The translations under genes were made by a program, and so were the position numbers. Shown piece after piece: positions 34,598-43,927 of a DNA stretch of 64,000 bases. The notes beneath the pieces were generated by a model. That model was not told the origin of the DNA, searched no databases, and saw nothing but the letters and a program-made list of their open reading frames with translations. Source of the stretch: Trichocoleus sp. FACHB-40 (GTDB taxonomy: Bacteria > Cyanobacteriota > Cyanobacteriia > Cyanobacteriales > FACHB-T130); contig NZ_JACJPF010000062.1 of NCBI RefSeq assembly GCF_014695915.1, positions 29,015 through 93,014 on the forward strand. Reading direction: 5' to 3'. Numbering within the stretch: position 1 is the first letter of the stretch; every line of letters starts with the position of its first letter.

Positions 34598-35560
34598 ATG
34601 AGAATACTAGCCCTTGTTCCCGGCGGAATTGGCGACCAAATTCTATTTTTCCCTACACTGGACGATCTAAAACGGAATTACCCCGAAGCCCAGATAGATG
34701 TGGTTGTGGAACCCAGAGCAAAGGGTGCATACCGTGTTTGCAAGTCTGTCGATGAAGTCATAGCCTATGATTTTAAGGGTAGCAATGGCCCCGCAGACTG
34801 GGGAAATTTACTCGGTGTCATCCGCGATCGCGAGTATGATATCGTCCTCTCTTTGGGGAGTAGGTGGAGTGTAGGCTTGTTGCTATGGCTGACTGGCATT
34901 ACCACCAGGGTTAGCTACAGTGGCCCAGGCAATTTGTTCCTTACAAACCCTGTACCCCTGAAGCCAGCCCAGTATGCCGCCCATATGTACCACGACTTGC
35001 TGCAAGGTGTAGGCATAAGTTCCCCGTGTCCGCCACTAGCGATTAATGTGCCTAAAAAAGATATCGAGTGGGCAGAAATACAACAGCGACAGCTGGGGAT
35101 TGATGAAACTGGCTACATCCTGATTCATGGTGGTTCTAGTGCCTTGGCTCAGTCCAAGGGAATTGATAAAATCTACCCAGCCAAGAAATGGCAGCAGATT
35201 ATTCAAGATATTCAACAGCGACAACCTGAATTGCCAATTGTCATCCTCAAAGGCCCAGAAGATGAGCAGTTGGTCAGCGAACTGATGCAAACCTGTCCGG
35301 GTTTGAAGGTGAGTTCGCCACCGGATATCGGGAAGTTAGCGGCTACGATCGCCGCTGCTAATTTAATGTTGTGTACGGATAGTGCGCCGATGCATCTAGC
35401 CGTAGCCGTTGGGACTTACACGATTGCGTTGTTTGGACCGACGGAAGCGAAGAAATTGCTGCCCCCAGATAGCGATCGCGTTCGCGGTATGCAATCCCCC
35501 ACTCGTTGGATAGCTGACATTGCTCCGGCAGACGTTCTGGATAAAATTTGGAACACATAA
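34598..35560 (+). CDS. Glycosyltransferase family 9 (heptosyltransferase type)
   Basis: 320 residues, GT-B fold as in LPS heptosyltransferases. Start MRILALVPGGIGDQILFFP, central YAAHMYHDLL, nucleotide-binding YILIHGGSS and C-terminal CTDSAPMHLAVAVGTYTIALFGPT. The donor is probably an ADP-heptose or similar sugar. The downstream gmhB-like gene, 60 nt away on the same strand, fits a heptose pathway. No signal peptide; acts at the cytoplasmic face of the inner membrane. Confidence 0.91.
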   Translation: MRILALVPGGIGDQILFFPTLDDLKRNYPEAQIDVVVEPRAKGAYRVCKSVDEVIAYDFKGSNGPADWGNLLGVIRDREYDIVLSLGSRWSVGLLLWLTGITTRVSYSGPGNLFLTNPVPLKPAQYAAHMYHDLLQGVGISSPCPPLAINVPKKDIEWAEIQQRQLGIDETGYILIHGGSSALAQSKGIDKIYPAKKWQQIIQDIQQRQPELPIVILKGPEDEQLVSELMQTCPGLKVSSPPDIGKLAATIAAANLMLCTDSAPMHLAVAVGTYTIALFGPTEAKKLLPPDSDRVRGMQSPTRWIADIAPADVLDKIWNT

Positions 35561-35596
35561 AGAATTAAAAATTAAAAATGCAAAATTTTTAATTCT
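35561..35596. repeat. AT-only inverted repeat
   Basis: Arms AGAATTAAAAAT and ATTTTTAATTCT (12 bp) between the glycosyltransferase and gmhB. Such runs recur in cyanobacterial spacers; weak as a terminator because the stem has almost no G or C. Confidence 0.5.
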
Positions 35597-35620
35597 TCCT
35601 ATAGTTCATTCTGGAAACAA

Positions 35621-36244
35621 ATGGCTAGATCGGCAGTATTTTTGGATCGGGATGGCGTTCTCAATGTCGAAGCTGGGTATATTCACCGAGTAGAGGATTT
35701 GCATCTGATACCTGGTGTGGCTCAGGCGGTGCGACAACTCAACGATCGACAGATGTTTTGCTGTCTCGTCTCCAACCAATCTGGCCCAGCCAGAGGCTAC
35801 TATCCGGCTAGTCATGTTGATGCCCTGCATCTGCGCCTAGCGCAGCTACTCCAGGCTGAAGCTGGGGCGCATTTAGATGCTTTGTATTACTGCCCTTATC
35901 TGTCTCCAGAAGAAGGAGGAATGAATCCAGAATTTACCCGTTGGAGTACCTGGCGCAAGCCAAATACTGGAATGTTGGTGGCAGCTGCTTGGGAACACGA
36001 CCTTGACATAACAAGTAGCTTTATGGTGGGGGACAAAGCCACAGATATTGACATGGCGCACAATGCTGGTTGTACGGGAATTTTAGTGCAAACAGGCTTT
36101 GGCGATCGCGTCCTCACTGGTGATTACCAGCACCACACCAAACCCGATTACATCGCCCCAGATTTAGCAGCTGCCGTTGACATCATACTGAAAAATCCTC
36201 GTTCCCAGCCTCAGTCTGGGAACGAGAAGGAAAGAAAATTGTGA
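35621..36244 (+). CDS. gmhB: HAD-IIIA phosphatase, GmhB-like (heptose bisphosphatase)
   Basis: 207 residues. HAD core complete: AVFLDRDGVLNVE (nucleophile and acid Asp), CLVSNQSGPARGYY (Thr/Ser motif), KPNTGML (Lys) and MVGDKATDIDMAHNAG (acidic motif). The zinc loop that GmhB normally has (CPHxP...CxC) reads CPYLSPEEGG...WSTWRKP, with only one Cys, so zinc binding is probably lost. The last 17 residues are encoded by a GTTCCCAG/CTGGGAAC hairpin repeat. Likely D-glycero-D-manno-heptose bisphosphatase, but a different sugar phosphate is possible. Confidence 0.85.
   Translation: MARSAVFLDRDGVLNVEAGYIHRVEDLHLIPGVAQAVRQLNDRQMFCCLVSNQSGPARGYYPASHVDALHLRLAQLLQAEAGAHLDALYYCPYLSPEEGGMNPEFTRWSTWRKPNTGMLVAAAWEHDLDITSSFMVGDKATDIDMAHNAGCTGILVQTGFGDRVLTGDYQHHTKPDYIAPDLAAAVDIILKNPRSQPQSGNEKERKL
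36200..36224. repeat. CGTTCCCAG hairpin repeat inside the 3' end of gmhB
   Basis: Arms CGTTCCCAG and CTGGGAACG around CCTCAGT, 20 nt before the gmhB stop codon. Related copies: 52164-52189 (arms CGTTCCCAGG and CAGGAACG) and a decayed one near 41309-41335. At this site it supplies part of the coding sequence. Confidence 0.8.
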
Positions 36245-36265
36245 GGCTGGAACCAACGAAAGTTT

Positions 36266-37186
36266 TTAATTTGGTATTCTATTTGTCAGCTTCAAATTCA
36301 AAATCGACAAGCCTAAGATTACCAAAAACAGCACCAATCCAATTGTGCAAGCATAGCTCATTTCTAGTTCTTGAAAAGCCTGCTCGTAGAGGTAATAAAC
36401 AATCGTTTTGGAACTGTTTAACGGGCCTCCCTGAGTCATAATATAAACTTCTTCAAAAACCTTAGTAGCCGAGATAGCAGAAATCACAGCTACCAGCACC
36501 ATATACGGTTTCATCAACGGAATCGTAATGTCCCAGTGCTTACTGATACCATCAGAACCATCAATCGCCGCCGCTTCATAAACATCCCCTGGGATAGATT
36601 GCAACCCAGCTAGATAAATCACCATGTAATAACCTAATCCTTTCCACACCGTCACCGCCATTACGCTAAAAATTGCCCACTTAGGACTGGTTAGCCAGGG
36701 AATTCCGGATTGTAGAAACGGGATGAATCGTGTCTGGTTAATCATCTGATTTAGTAAACCATTTTCCGCATAAAGCCACTTCCAGGCAAGTCCAGCAACC
36801 ACCATTGAAATTACTACGGGCGTATAATAAAAAGCCCTAAACCAGCTGATCCCACGCAGCTTTTGGTTTACTAAAATCGCCAGCATCAGAGGTGCTATAA
36901 CTAAAATTGGCACTACACCAGCAAGATACAACAGTGTATTTCTGAGAGTCTGCCAAAATACCGCGTCTTTCCACAACAACCGGAAATTCTTAAAGCCGAC
37001 CCACTGCGGCGGTTGACTTAGATCGGTGTACTCGGTAAAGGACAGGTAAAATGCTTGTAATGCAGGCCAAAAAACGGTCAAGCCCAAGACTAATAAGGCA
37101 GGAAACAAAAACAAATATGGAATTAGTTGTTGTTTATTAACGATCCAATTTTTCGGTATCCAATGAAGCATATTAAAAGTAGTCAT
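36266..37186 (-). CDS. Sugar ABC transporter permease (MalF/UgpA type)
   Basis: 306 residues with six membrane helices. Start of mature part QLIPYLFLFPALLVLG; the cytoplasmic EAA loop reads EAAAIDGSDGISKHWDITIPLMKP, the contact to the ATPase. Import of a carbohydrate or glycerol phosphate is likely. The partner permease, binding protein and ATPase are not in the window, so this gene is an orphan here. It faces the convergent gmhB with 21 nt between stops. Confidence 0.92.
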   Translation of the reverse strand: MTTFNMLHWIPKNWIVNKQQLIPYLFLFPALLVLGLTVFWPALQAFYLSFTEYTDLSQPPQWVGFKNFRLLWKDAVFWQTLRNTLLYLAGVVPILVIAPLMLAILVNQKLRGISWFRAFYYTPVVISMVVAGLAWKWLYAENGLLNQMINQTRFIPFLQSGIPWLTSPKWAIFSVMAVTVWKGLGYYMVIYLAGLQSIPGDVYEAAAIDGSDGISKHWDITIPLMKPYMVLVAVISAISATKVFEEVYIMTQGGPLNSSKTIVYYLYEQAFQELEMSYACTIGLVLFLVILGLSILNLKLTNRIPN

Positions 37187-37431
37187 TGGTCATTAGTCAT
37201 GGGCTAATAGCTAATAGCTATTAGTTTATTGCCATGAACGATTAATCATTAGCGATGAGCCAATAACTAATGTTGAGCAGGGTGTAGTCTATTTTACTGT
37301 TGTCTGCCTAGTAAAGCTGGTAAAGGTAGTTTAATATACATTAACGTTGGTTTAATTAGGTATAGTAAATTACAGCCTGATTTTAGCCAACGAGCATTCT
37401 AGCACCTTTACATTTTTTATTCTTATGGGAG
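37187..37431. repeat. Spacer of short tandem 'attagtcat/aatagcta' repeats
   Basis: Repeats of the kind cattggtcattagtcat and ctaatagctaatagctattag at 37183-37275; a similar cattagtcattagttattg run is at 16854-16880 next to the TgpA-like gene, and aatgactacgaactaatg at 17005-17035. The remainder, up to 37431, is the leader of the GGDEF-EAL gene. Confidence 0.65.
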
Positions 37432-39759
37432 ATGTTGGAAGTGGAGCGGTTAAAACCAGTTGATCTTCAGCAGCAGATACAGGTACTGGAAACACCGTTT
37501 GATATCACGAATGCTTTGCAGGGAGAAGATGCCTGTAAAGAGAGCGATCGCGAAGCGGTATTGCTCGTAGCACGCGCCTTTTCTACCCTGATGAGAAACC
37601 TGCCAGGCATAGCGTACCGCCGCCGCAACGACCAGAAATGGACAATAGAGGATGTCAGCGAGGGCTGCTATCAGCTTACCGAATATCATCCCATAGAACT
37701 AATTGGAAATCAGCGAATCTCCTGGGAGCAGCTCATCCATCCCGACGATCGCTCCTCAGTATGGAACGATGTACAAGCTGCTTTGGAAGATAATAGCCAA
37801 TACCAGCTGGTATACCGTATCACCACAGCCTCCGGGTTAGAAAAATGGGTTTGGGAGCAGGGTTGTGGGGTTTCAGGATCGGGAGAACTGCTAGATTTAG
37901 AAGGCTTTATTATCGACATCACCGAGCGTAAGCAAGCCGAGGAGGCCTTGCGGCAAGCAGAAGCGAAATATCGCAGTATCTTTGAAAATGCAATAGAGGG
38001 CATTTTCCAAACAACGTCACAAGGGTGTTACATCAGCGCTAATCCCGCACTGGCACGGATTTATGGATATGAGTCACCAGCTCAACTGATGGCGCGGCTA
38101 ACGGATATTGAGCATCAACTATACCTCGATCCGAATCGTCGGGCATATTTTGTCCGCCTGCTGCAAGAAAACGATGCTGTTTCCGGGTTTGAGTCGGCTG
38201 TATATCGAAAAGACGGTAGTGTAATTTGGATTTCGGAAAATGCCCGTGCTGTGCGCGATCGCGAAGGCAGGTTGCTTTACTATGAAGGCACGGTGGAAGA
38301 CGTTACCGAGCGCAAGCGAGTTAAAGAGCAGCTGCGAGAACGCGCATTTTACGATGCTTTGACAGGGTTGCCTAACCGAGCTTTGTTCAGGGAACGCTTG
38401 AGTCAGGCGGTGGAGCGAGCTAAACAGTTTAAAGACTATTGTTTTGCTGTGTTATTTTTGGATTTAGATCGCTTCAAACTGGTGAACGACAGTTTGGGAC
38501 ACCTAGTTGGCGATAAATTATTGGTAGCGCTGGCTCGCCGTCTAGAAACCTGCATCCGCGCCCAAGATACCGTAGCTCGTTTGGGAGGAGACGAATTTAC
38601 CATCCTCCTAGAAGGCATTGAAGATGTTAGTGACGCCACCAGTGTCGCCCAGAGAATTAACGCAGAACTCACATCCCCTTTTCACCTAGACGGACACACA
38701 GTTTTCACCGCCGCCAGCATTGGTATTGCCCTCAACCGGAGAGAGGAAGAGGAGGTAAGGGACAAGGGACAAGAGACTGGGGACAAGGAAATCCCCAATC
38801 CCCAATCCCCAATCTCTAGCACTGAAGATGACCTTTTGCGCGATGCCGATAAAGCTTTATATCGTGCTAAAGCCTTGGGTAAAGGACGCTATGAGGTGTT
38901 TGACAAAACCATGCACCAAAGCACTCTTCCAATGTTGCAGTTAGAAACCGATCTACGGCGGGCAATTGAAAATCAAGAATTTCAAATCCAGTATCAGCCA
39001 ATCGTATCGCTTTCTAGTGGCAAGATTACAGGCTTCGAGGCGCTTTTAATGCTTTGGCATCCCCTCAAAGGCTTCGTACCCACTGCCGAGTTTATGCCAA
39101 TTGCCCAAGAAACAGAATTAATGATCCCGATTGGCTGGTGGATGCTCCGCCAAGCCTGTCGTCAACTAATTTCATGGCAGCAGCAATGCCATGAGCAAAA
39201 ATTAACTCTTCATGTGAATCTGTTTAAAAAGCAGTTTTTGCAACCAGACTTGCTATCGCAAATTGACCAAGCACTTCAGGACATGAATCTCGATGGAAGT
39301 AGTTTGCATCTAGAAATTCCTGAAAGTTGCCTGCTGGAAAATGGCGAATCTGCACCACAAATTTTAGCGCAGTTAAAAAAACGTAATATTATAGTCGGCA
39401 TTGATGACTTCGGCAAAGGTTATTCTTGCTTGAGTCAGTTGCATCAATTTACCGTCGATGCTCTCAAGTTTGACCGTTCGTTATTAGCAACAGACAAGCG
39501 TACCCGCGAAAAGCCTCCCTTCAGGGAAAAAAGCAATTGGAATAATGAATATAGGCTGCCAATTGTACAGGCAATTGTAATGCTGGCTCACAATCTGGGG
39601 ATGAGCGCGATCGCCCAAGGCATAGAAACAGCCCAAGAGCTGGCTGAACTCCAGCAGATGAAGTGCGAATATGGTCAGGGAAACTATTTCTTTGAGCCGA
39701 TGGACGCAGAATCAGTTGGAGCTTTAATAAACAGCTGTCAGCTAATTGCTAATTTCTAA
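37432..39759 (+). CDS. PAS-PAS-GGDEF-EAL c-di-GMP signalling protein
   Basis: 775 residues, soluble. PAS domains at about 50-165 and 178-295, GGDEF at about 305-490 (intact GGDEF at 385-389, with an RAQD inhibitory site five residues before) and EAL at about 505-770. The cyclase looks active. The EAL motif itself is present (536-538), and also LEIPE and DDFG, but the AEGVET loop reads AQGIET (Gln729), removing the presumed catalytic base, and VNLSSRQF reads VNLFKKQF. So it is probably a cyclase with a non-catalytic EAL domain. A heptamer array adds about 19 residues inside the GGDEF domain near 442-460. Confidence 0.92.
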   Translation: MLEVERLKPVDLQQQIQVLETPFDITNALQGEDACKESDREAVLLVARAFSTLMRNLPGIAYRRRNDQKWTIEDVSEGCYQLTEYHPIELIGNQRISWEQLIHPDDRSSVWNDVQAALEDNSQYQLVYRITTASGLEKWVWEQGCGVSGSGELLDLEGFIIDITERKQAEEALRQAEAKYRSIFENAIEGIFQTTSQGCYISANPALARIYGYESPAQLMARLTDIEHQLYLDPNRRAYFVRLLQENDAVSGFESAVYRKDGSVIWISENARAVRDREGRLLYYEGTVEDVTERKRVKEQLRERAFYDALTGLPNRALFRERLSQAVERAKQFKDYCFAVLFLDLDRFKLVNDSLGHLVGDKLLVALARRLETCIRAQDTVARLGGDEFTILLEGIEDVSDATSVAQRINAELTSPFHLDGHTVFTAASIGIALNRREEEEVRDKGQETGDKEIPNPQSPISSTEDDLLRDADKALYRAKALGKGRYEVFDKTMHQSTLPMLQLETDLRRAIENQEFQIQYQPIVSLSSGKITGFEALLMLWHPLKGFVPTAEFMPIAQETELMIPIGWWMLRQACRQLISWQQQCHEQKLTLHVNLFKKQFLQPDLLSQIDQALQDMNLDGSSLHLEIPESCLLENGESAPQILAQLKKRNIIVGIDDFGKGYSCLSQLHQFTVDALKFDRSLLATDKRTREKPPFREKSNWNNEYRLPIVQAIVMLAHNLGMSAIAQGIETAQELAELQQMKCEYGQGNYFFEPMDAESVGALINSCQLIANF
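38759..38814 (+). repeat. Heptamer repeat array inside a GGDEF coding region
   Basis: Units GGGACAA (three), GAGACTG, GGAAATC and CCCAATC (three), eight 7-mers in all (56 bases). The purine and pyrimidine halves are roughly inverted and could pair. Encodes a polar linker (KGQETGDKEIPNPQSPI) before the conserved DLLRDADKALYRAK segment. Confidence 0.9.
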
Positions 39760-39825
39760 GAATCTGTGTAAAACTGCTGTGAGTCGTTTATTACCAAAGA
39801 GTCGCACCGCGATCTCAGCGCCACA

Positions 39826-40209
39826 ATGCAGCCGTTGAAACAAACCCTGCTTGGGTTACTGCAAGCTTTGATTTTTCTATCTGTGAGCTGGCTGGTAAAT
39901 AAACCTTCCCGTTCTCAAAATCTTAATCTTGAACCTATTCTCCAACCTCAGACGGAAGACGGCGTGACTGTTCTGGGACAACCGTGTGAAAATCCCTATG
40001 TCGTTGCGATTCCCTCCTCCAATCCCCAAGTTCTCGAAAAGGTGCAGCAGTATGCTCCCTCTGCATTTTTAACCGATTCGCCGCTGGGATTGTATATCCA
40101 AGCTGGCTCTTTTTCTGACAGAGCGCCAGCAGAAATTTTGAGTCTTACACTGCGACAGTACAACCTAGACGCACGAGTTGCTTATCTACCAGTACCTTGT
40201 AACCTATAG
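39826..40209 (+). CDS. Secreted SPOR-like protein, 127 residues
   Basis: Signal peptide about 1-27 (LLGLLQALIFLSVSWLV). The C-terminal 60 residues, with GLYIQAGSFSDRAPAEILSL and YNLDARVAYLP, have the pattern of a SPOR/sporulation-related repeat domain, which binds denuded peptidoglycan. Two cysteines (CENPY and PCNL) may form a disulfide. Probably periplasmic. Located between the GGDEF-EAL gene and the FecR gene on the same strand. Confidence 0.7.
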   Translation: MQPLKQTLLGLLQALIFLSVSWLVNKPSRSQNLNLEPILQPQTEDGVTVLGQPCENPYVVAIPSSNPQVLEKVQQYAPSAFLTDSPLGLYIQAGSFSDRAPAEILSLTLRQYNLDARVAYLPVPCNL

Positions 40210-40279
40210 GGGGGGGAGGGATTGCGTCTTCACTTTATAAAAGACATTCTGATTAGGGTAGACCTACAGCTAAAATTTT

Positions 40280-41173
40280 ATGAATTTGTCTTTTTTAAAT
40301 TTTATTTTTCAACCCCATTCCCAGCAGCCGAAAATAAATAGTTTTATTTATTTTGCATTAATATGCTTGACTTCTAATTTTTTAGGTGTCCAAAAACCAA
40401 GTTTTGCCATCCAAGAAATACGAGTTAATCGCTGGTTGGAAGTCCGACAAATGATCGGTAATGTAATTTATTATCAAGGAAGTAAATCTTTTGCCGCTAG
40501 GGTTGGTACGCGACTTCAGAATGTCGGCGATGCTATTGAAACTGGTGCCAAATCCAGTGCGGTTATCGCTGTAGACACGGAAATGGGTGTTATAAATGTT
40601 TCCGAAAAAACAACCGTGCGCGTCCAAGAGTTACACAGTACAGGGGACGGAGGGCGAGTGACGCGGCTGCAAGTAACAGGCGGACAAGTCCGCTTGCGAT
40701 TGGTGCCATTTACTAATCCGGGTTCGCAACTGGAAATTCAGACTCCGGCTGGTGTCAGTGCGGTGCGCGGAACTGAATTTGGTGTAATTGTTCATCCTGA
40801 TGGGAAGACGGGGGTAGCAACCCGCGAGGGTAAGGTTCTCACTATTTCTCAAGGAAAAGGTGTCTTAGTAGGCGCTGGGTACTCGATATTGATGATACCT
40901 GGTCAAGCGCCTTCACCTCCGGTTGCTATGACTGGGGATGTTGGGGATGCGAGTTTGAAACTTCAATTGCTGACGACTGAGGCTAACCAGATGGCGCGCA
41001 TTACAGGTAAGGTGGAGGCGACAAATCTGGTGAGTATTGCTGACACTCCTGTAGCTACAAACTTGAACGGGCAGTTTGATGTGAAGGTGCCGATACCTTT
41101 TGATCGTCGTATAGAGGCTGTTGTGACAACACCTTTGGGAAAGCGACAGGTGTATGAATTGGCAGTGCCTTAA
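40280..41173 (+). CDS. FecR-domain protein
   Basis: 297 residues with an N-terminal hydrophobic segment (FALICLTSNFLGV), probably a signal peptide or anchor. The FecR domain spans about 70-200: TTVRVQEL, GGQVRLRLVPF, LEIQTPAGVSAVRGTEFGV and GVATREGKV. The C-terminal 70 residues are a beta-rich region (ITGKVEATNLVSIADTPV). In this lineage FecR-domain genes often stand next to CHASE2 signalling genes, as here (next gene). Role may be sensing at the envelope. Confidence 0.88.
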   Translation: MNLSFLNFIFQPHSQQPKINSFIYFALICLTSNFLGVQKPSFAIQEIRVNRWLEVRQMIGNVIYYQGSKSFAARVGTRLQNVGDAIETGAKSSAVIAVDTEMGVINVSEKTTVRVQELHSTGDGGRVTRLQVTGGQVRLRLVPFTNPGSQLEIQTPAGVSAVRGTEFGVIVHPDGKTGVATREGKVLTISQGKGVLVGAGYSILMIPGQAPSPPVAMTGDVGDASLKLQLLTTEANQMARITGKVEATNLVSIADTPVATNLNGQFDVKVPIPFDRRIEAVVTTPLGKRQVYELAVP

Positions 41174-41281
41174 AGAAAGGAAATCAGATTGTAAGTTATT
41201 TACTTGTTTTCAGGCGTAAGTCCGAAAGAAGGATTCTTGAAGGTTGTGTCTCCACCCTCACAATATAATAAGTTACCCAAG

Positions 41282-41303
41282 ATGTGAGGCGACCACCTCA
41301 CAT
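41282..41303. repeat. Small hairpin before the CHASE2 gene
   Basis: Arms ATGTGAGG and CCTCACAT with loop CGACCA, about 110 nt after the FecR stop and 57 nt before the CHASE2 ATG. A decayed CCCAGGCCGCAG repeat follows. Could be a terminator or leader hairpin. Confidence 0.45.
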
Positions 41304-41359
41304 TTTGCATTCCCAGGCCGCAGCCAAAGAACGAGAATAGATTTTTAGGGTTGTTACTA

Positions 41360-43864
41360 ATGGCATCAGAAGATCGCAATATGGGGGAGAAAACCTCTCC
41401 TAGACAGCCACATTTTTTAAACAAAAGTGAGTTGGGTGACGAAAATCCTGACTCAGTAAAAAAATGGTGGTGGCGATCGCTTGGGGGTGCGATCGCTACT
41501 TTATCTGTCGCTGGTGGTTCTGTTCTGGGTATTTGGCAACCATTGGAACAAATTGCCTACCGTGGTTTATTCCACCTCCGAGGGTCGATTAATTGGGATG
41601 AACGGGTAGCATTAATTGTCATTGATGATGCCAGCTTAAGGGAACTGGGTCGCTTTCCCTGGCCTCGCAAGCAATACACCAAGTTACTAAATAAATTGTC
41701 TTCGGCAGAAGCAAGTGTGGTGGTGATGGATGTGCTGATGCCGGAAAGTAGTCCGGATGATGGAGAATTGGCGGCGGCGATGCTGCGGCAAGGTCGGGTA
41801 GTATTGGCGCAGGGGTGGGACGCTACTGGTGCTGCTGTGCTTCCCACGCCAGTGCTGAGAGAAAGCGCGATCGCTTCGGGTCATGTTTTAAACAGTCCAG
41901 ACACTGATGGCATAACTCGCAAAGTCAAACCGCAAGTCGGAGGCGTACCGATTTTAGGCATTACGGCCCTTCGGGTTTACTCGCTTACTAAAGAGTTGGT
42001 GAAACTACCAAATATGAATCAACCCCTGTGGGTGAACTGGCCGGGGTCGATGGGTCAGATGCCGCAATATTCCTTTGCTTCTGTACTTCAGGGCAAAGTG
42101 TCTGCGAGTGTCTTTAAGGGCAAAATTGTTTTGGTGGGTGCTACAGCACTTGCTCTTGACCCGATAAATACGCCGTTTGACGGTCATCCCCCAGCGAGTG
42201 GCGTTCACCTTCACGCAACGGTTGTTAATAATATTTTGCAACAAAACTATCTGCAAATTGTAGATGAGCGATCGCTGCTGGTTTACCTGCTGTTGGGCGG
42301 GATAGTCTTGAACTGCTCTCTCAGCGTCTGGAATGCTAAGCAACAACTGATCGCAGTTGCGAGTCTTTGTAGCGGCTGGGTGATGCTGAGTTTATTGCTG
42401 TTGCACACTGGTTACTTGATACCGATAGCAACCCCTTTGGTATTATTTGGTTCAACGGCAATTAGTTTGAGCGTCCAAGAGCGGCTGAAGATGAAGGCCC
42501 AGCTGCAACGTATCGAAGGGCAGCAGCAGCAAAGACGGCTTTACGATTCCTTGACAAGTTTACCAAATCGTGCCTTATTTCAGGAGCGTTTGCAGCTGGC
42601 TGTAGAACGTTCCCAGGAGTGGGAGGATGATTTATTTGCCGTTTGTTTACTGGATCTGGATCGGTTTAAGGTAATCAACGAGAGTCTAGGTCATACGGTG
42701 GGAGATCAACTGCTAGTAGCGATCGCTCACAGGCTATGTAGCATTATCCGCCCAATTGATACAGTGGCGCGTCTTGGTGGAGACGAATTCACCATCCTGC
42801 TTGAAGATATCCACGACTTAAGCGATGCTACCCGCGTAGCTGAGGATATCAATTCTGCACTAGCAGCACCGTTTCACCTCAACGGATATGAGATATTTGC
42901 CACTACAAGCATTGGGATTGCCGTAAATAGCAGCAAGGGACAGGAGGAGAATAGTAAATCCGACCTTTTGCGCGATGCTGATATTGCGTTGTATCAAGCA
43001 AAGGCGCAAGGTGGAGGGCGTTATGTAGTGTTTGACGCGAGTGTGCAAAAAGATGCGATCGCGCTTTTGCAATTAGAAACAGATTTGCGGTTGGCAATAG
43101 GCGCTTTAATCAATACGCCATCAACAATTAGTCAATTTGCAGTATATTATCAGCCCATTGTCTCTCTCTCTACAGGCAAAATTACCGGGTTTGAGGCGCT
43201 GGTGCGGTGGCAGCACCCAAGGCGGGGTATAGTTTACCCAGGCGACTTTATCCCGGTAGCAGAAGAAACCGGACTAATTGCTCATCTGGATTGGTGGGTA
43301 ATGGGCGAAGCTTGTCGTCAGGTGCGTGCTTGGCAAAAGCAATTTTCTAGTAATAATCCCCTGACGATTGGGATTAATCTCTCTAGCAGGCAGTTTGACC
43401 AATCTGATATGGTTGAACGGATAGACGAAATTATTCGGGATACTGGCTTGGAGAGTAGCAGTTTGAAGCTAGAAATTACCGAAACCTGCTTGCTGGAAAA
43501 TGCCGAGAAAGCGATCGCGCATTTTGAGCAGTTGAAAGCTTTGGGAATTAAAGTAGCAATTGATGACTTTGGCACTGGTTACTCATCCTTAGATCGTCTG
43601 CATCGCCTGCCTATTGATATCTTAAAAATTGACCGTTCTTTTGTTAATTCTAGAAGCGATGAGACTGATAAATGGGAGATTGTGCGAACAATTATTATGC
43701 TGGCTCGTAATTTAGGGCTGGATGTCGTTGCTGAAGGCGTGGAAACGACAGATCAGCTATTTCAGCTTAAGCAGCTGCAATGTGACTATGGGCAGGGATA
43801 CTTTTTTTCTAAACCTGTGGATGCTATGGCTGCTGAAGCATTGTTGGTGTCCCAGTTTCAGTAA
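41360..43864 (+). CDS. CHASE2-GGDEF-EAL membrane c-di-GMP protein
   Basis: About 834 residues from ATG 41360, AGGG nine nt upstream (a TTG at 41351 is in frame). One N-terminal helix (about 35-55), an extracytoplasmic CHASE2 sensor (about 60-305; ERVALIVIDDASLRELGRFPWPR), three membrane helices (about 315-385), GGDEF (about 395-565; GGDEF near 473-477 with RPID inhibitory site) and EAL (about 585-830; GFEALVRWQHP, VGINLSSRQF-type NLSSRQF, LEITE, DDFGTG, LKIDRSF, AEGVET). All key residues of both domains are intact, unlike the protein at 37432. Follows the FecR gene. Confidence 0.94.
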   Translation: MASEDRNMGEKTSPRQPHFLNKSELGDENPDSVKKWWWRSLGGAIATLSVAGGSVLGIWQPLEQIAYRGLFHLRGSINWDERVALIVIDDASLRELGRFPWPRKQYTKLLNKLSSAEASVVVMDVLMPESSPDDGELAAAMLRQGRVVLAQGWDATGAAVLPTPVLRESAIASGHVLNSPDTDGITRKVKPQVGGVPILGITALRVYSLTKELVKLPNMNQPLWVNWPGSMGQMPQYSFASVLQGKVSASVFKGKIVLVGATALALDPINTPFDGHPPASGVHLHATVVNNILQQNYLQIVDERSLLVYLLLGGIVLNCSLSVWNAKQQLIAVASLCSGWVMLSLLLLHTGYLIPIATPLVLFGSTAISLSVQERLKMKAQLQRIEGQQQQRRLYDSLTSLPNRALFQERLQLAVERSQEWEDDLFAVCLLDLDRFKVINESLGHTVGDQLLVAIAHRLCSIIRPIDTVARLGGDEFTILLEDIHDLSDATRVAEDINSALAAPFHLNGYEIFATTSIGIAVNSSKGQEENSKSDLLRDADIALYQAKAQGGGRYVVFDASVQKDAIALLQLETDLRLAIGALINTPSTISQFAVYYQPIVSLSTGKITGFEALVRWQHPRRGIVYPGDFIPVAEETGLIAHLDWWVMGEACRQVRAWQKQFSSNNPLTIGINLSSRQFDQSDMVERIDEIIRDTGLESSSLKLEITETCLLENAEKAIAHFEQLKALGIKVAIDDFGTGYSSLDRLHRLPIDILKIDRSFVNSRSDETDKWEIVRTIIMLARNLGLDVVAEGVETTDQLFQLKQLQCDYGQGYFFSKPVDAMAAEALLVSQFQ

Positions 43865-43927
43865 TAAGTAAGGTGGGCATTGTCCGGCTTACAGAATATC
43901 GCTTGCTACACAAATATAAATAAACTT

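Noticed and set aside
43880..43927. Longer start for the DUF4129 gene
   Set aside because: A TTG without ribosome binding site; the ATG at 43928 begins the recognisable protein.
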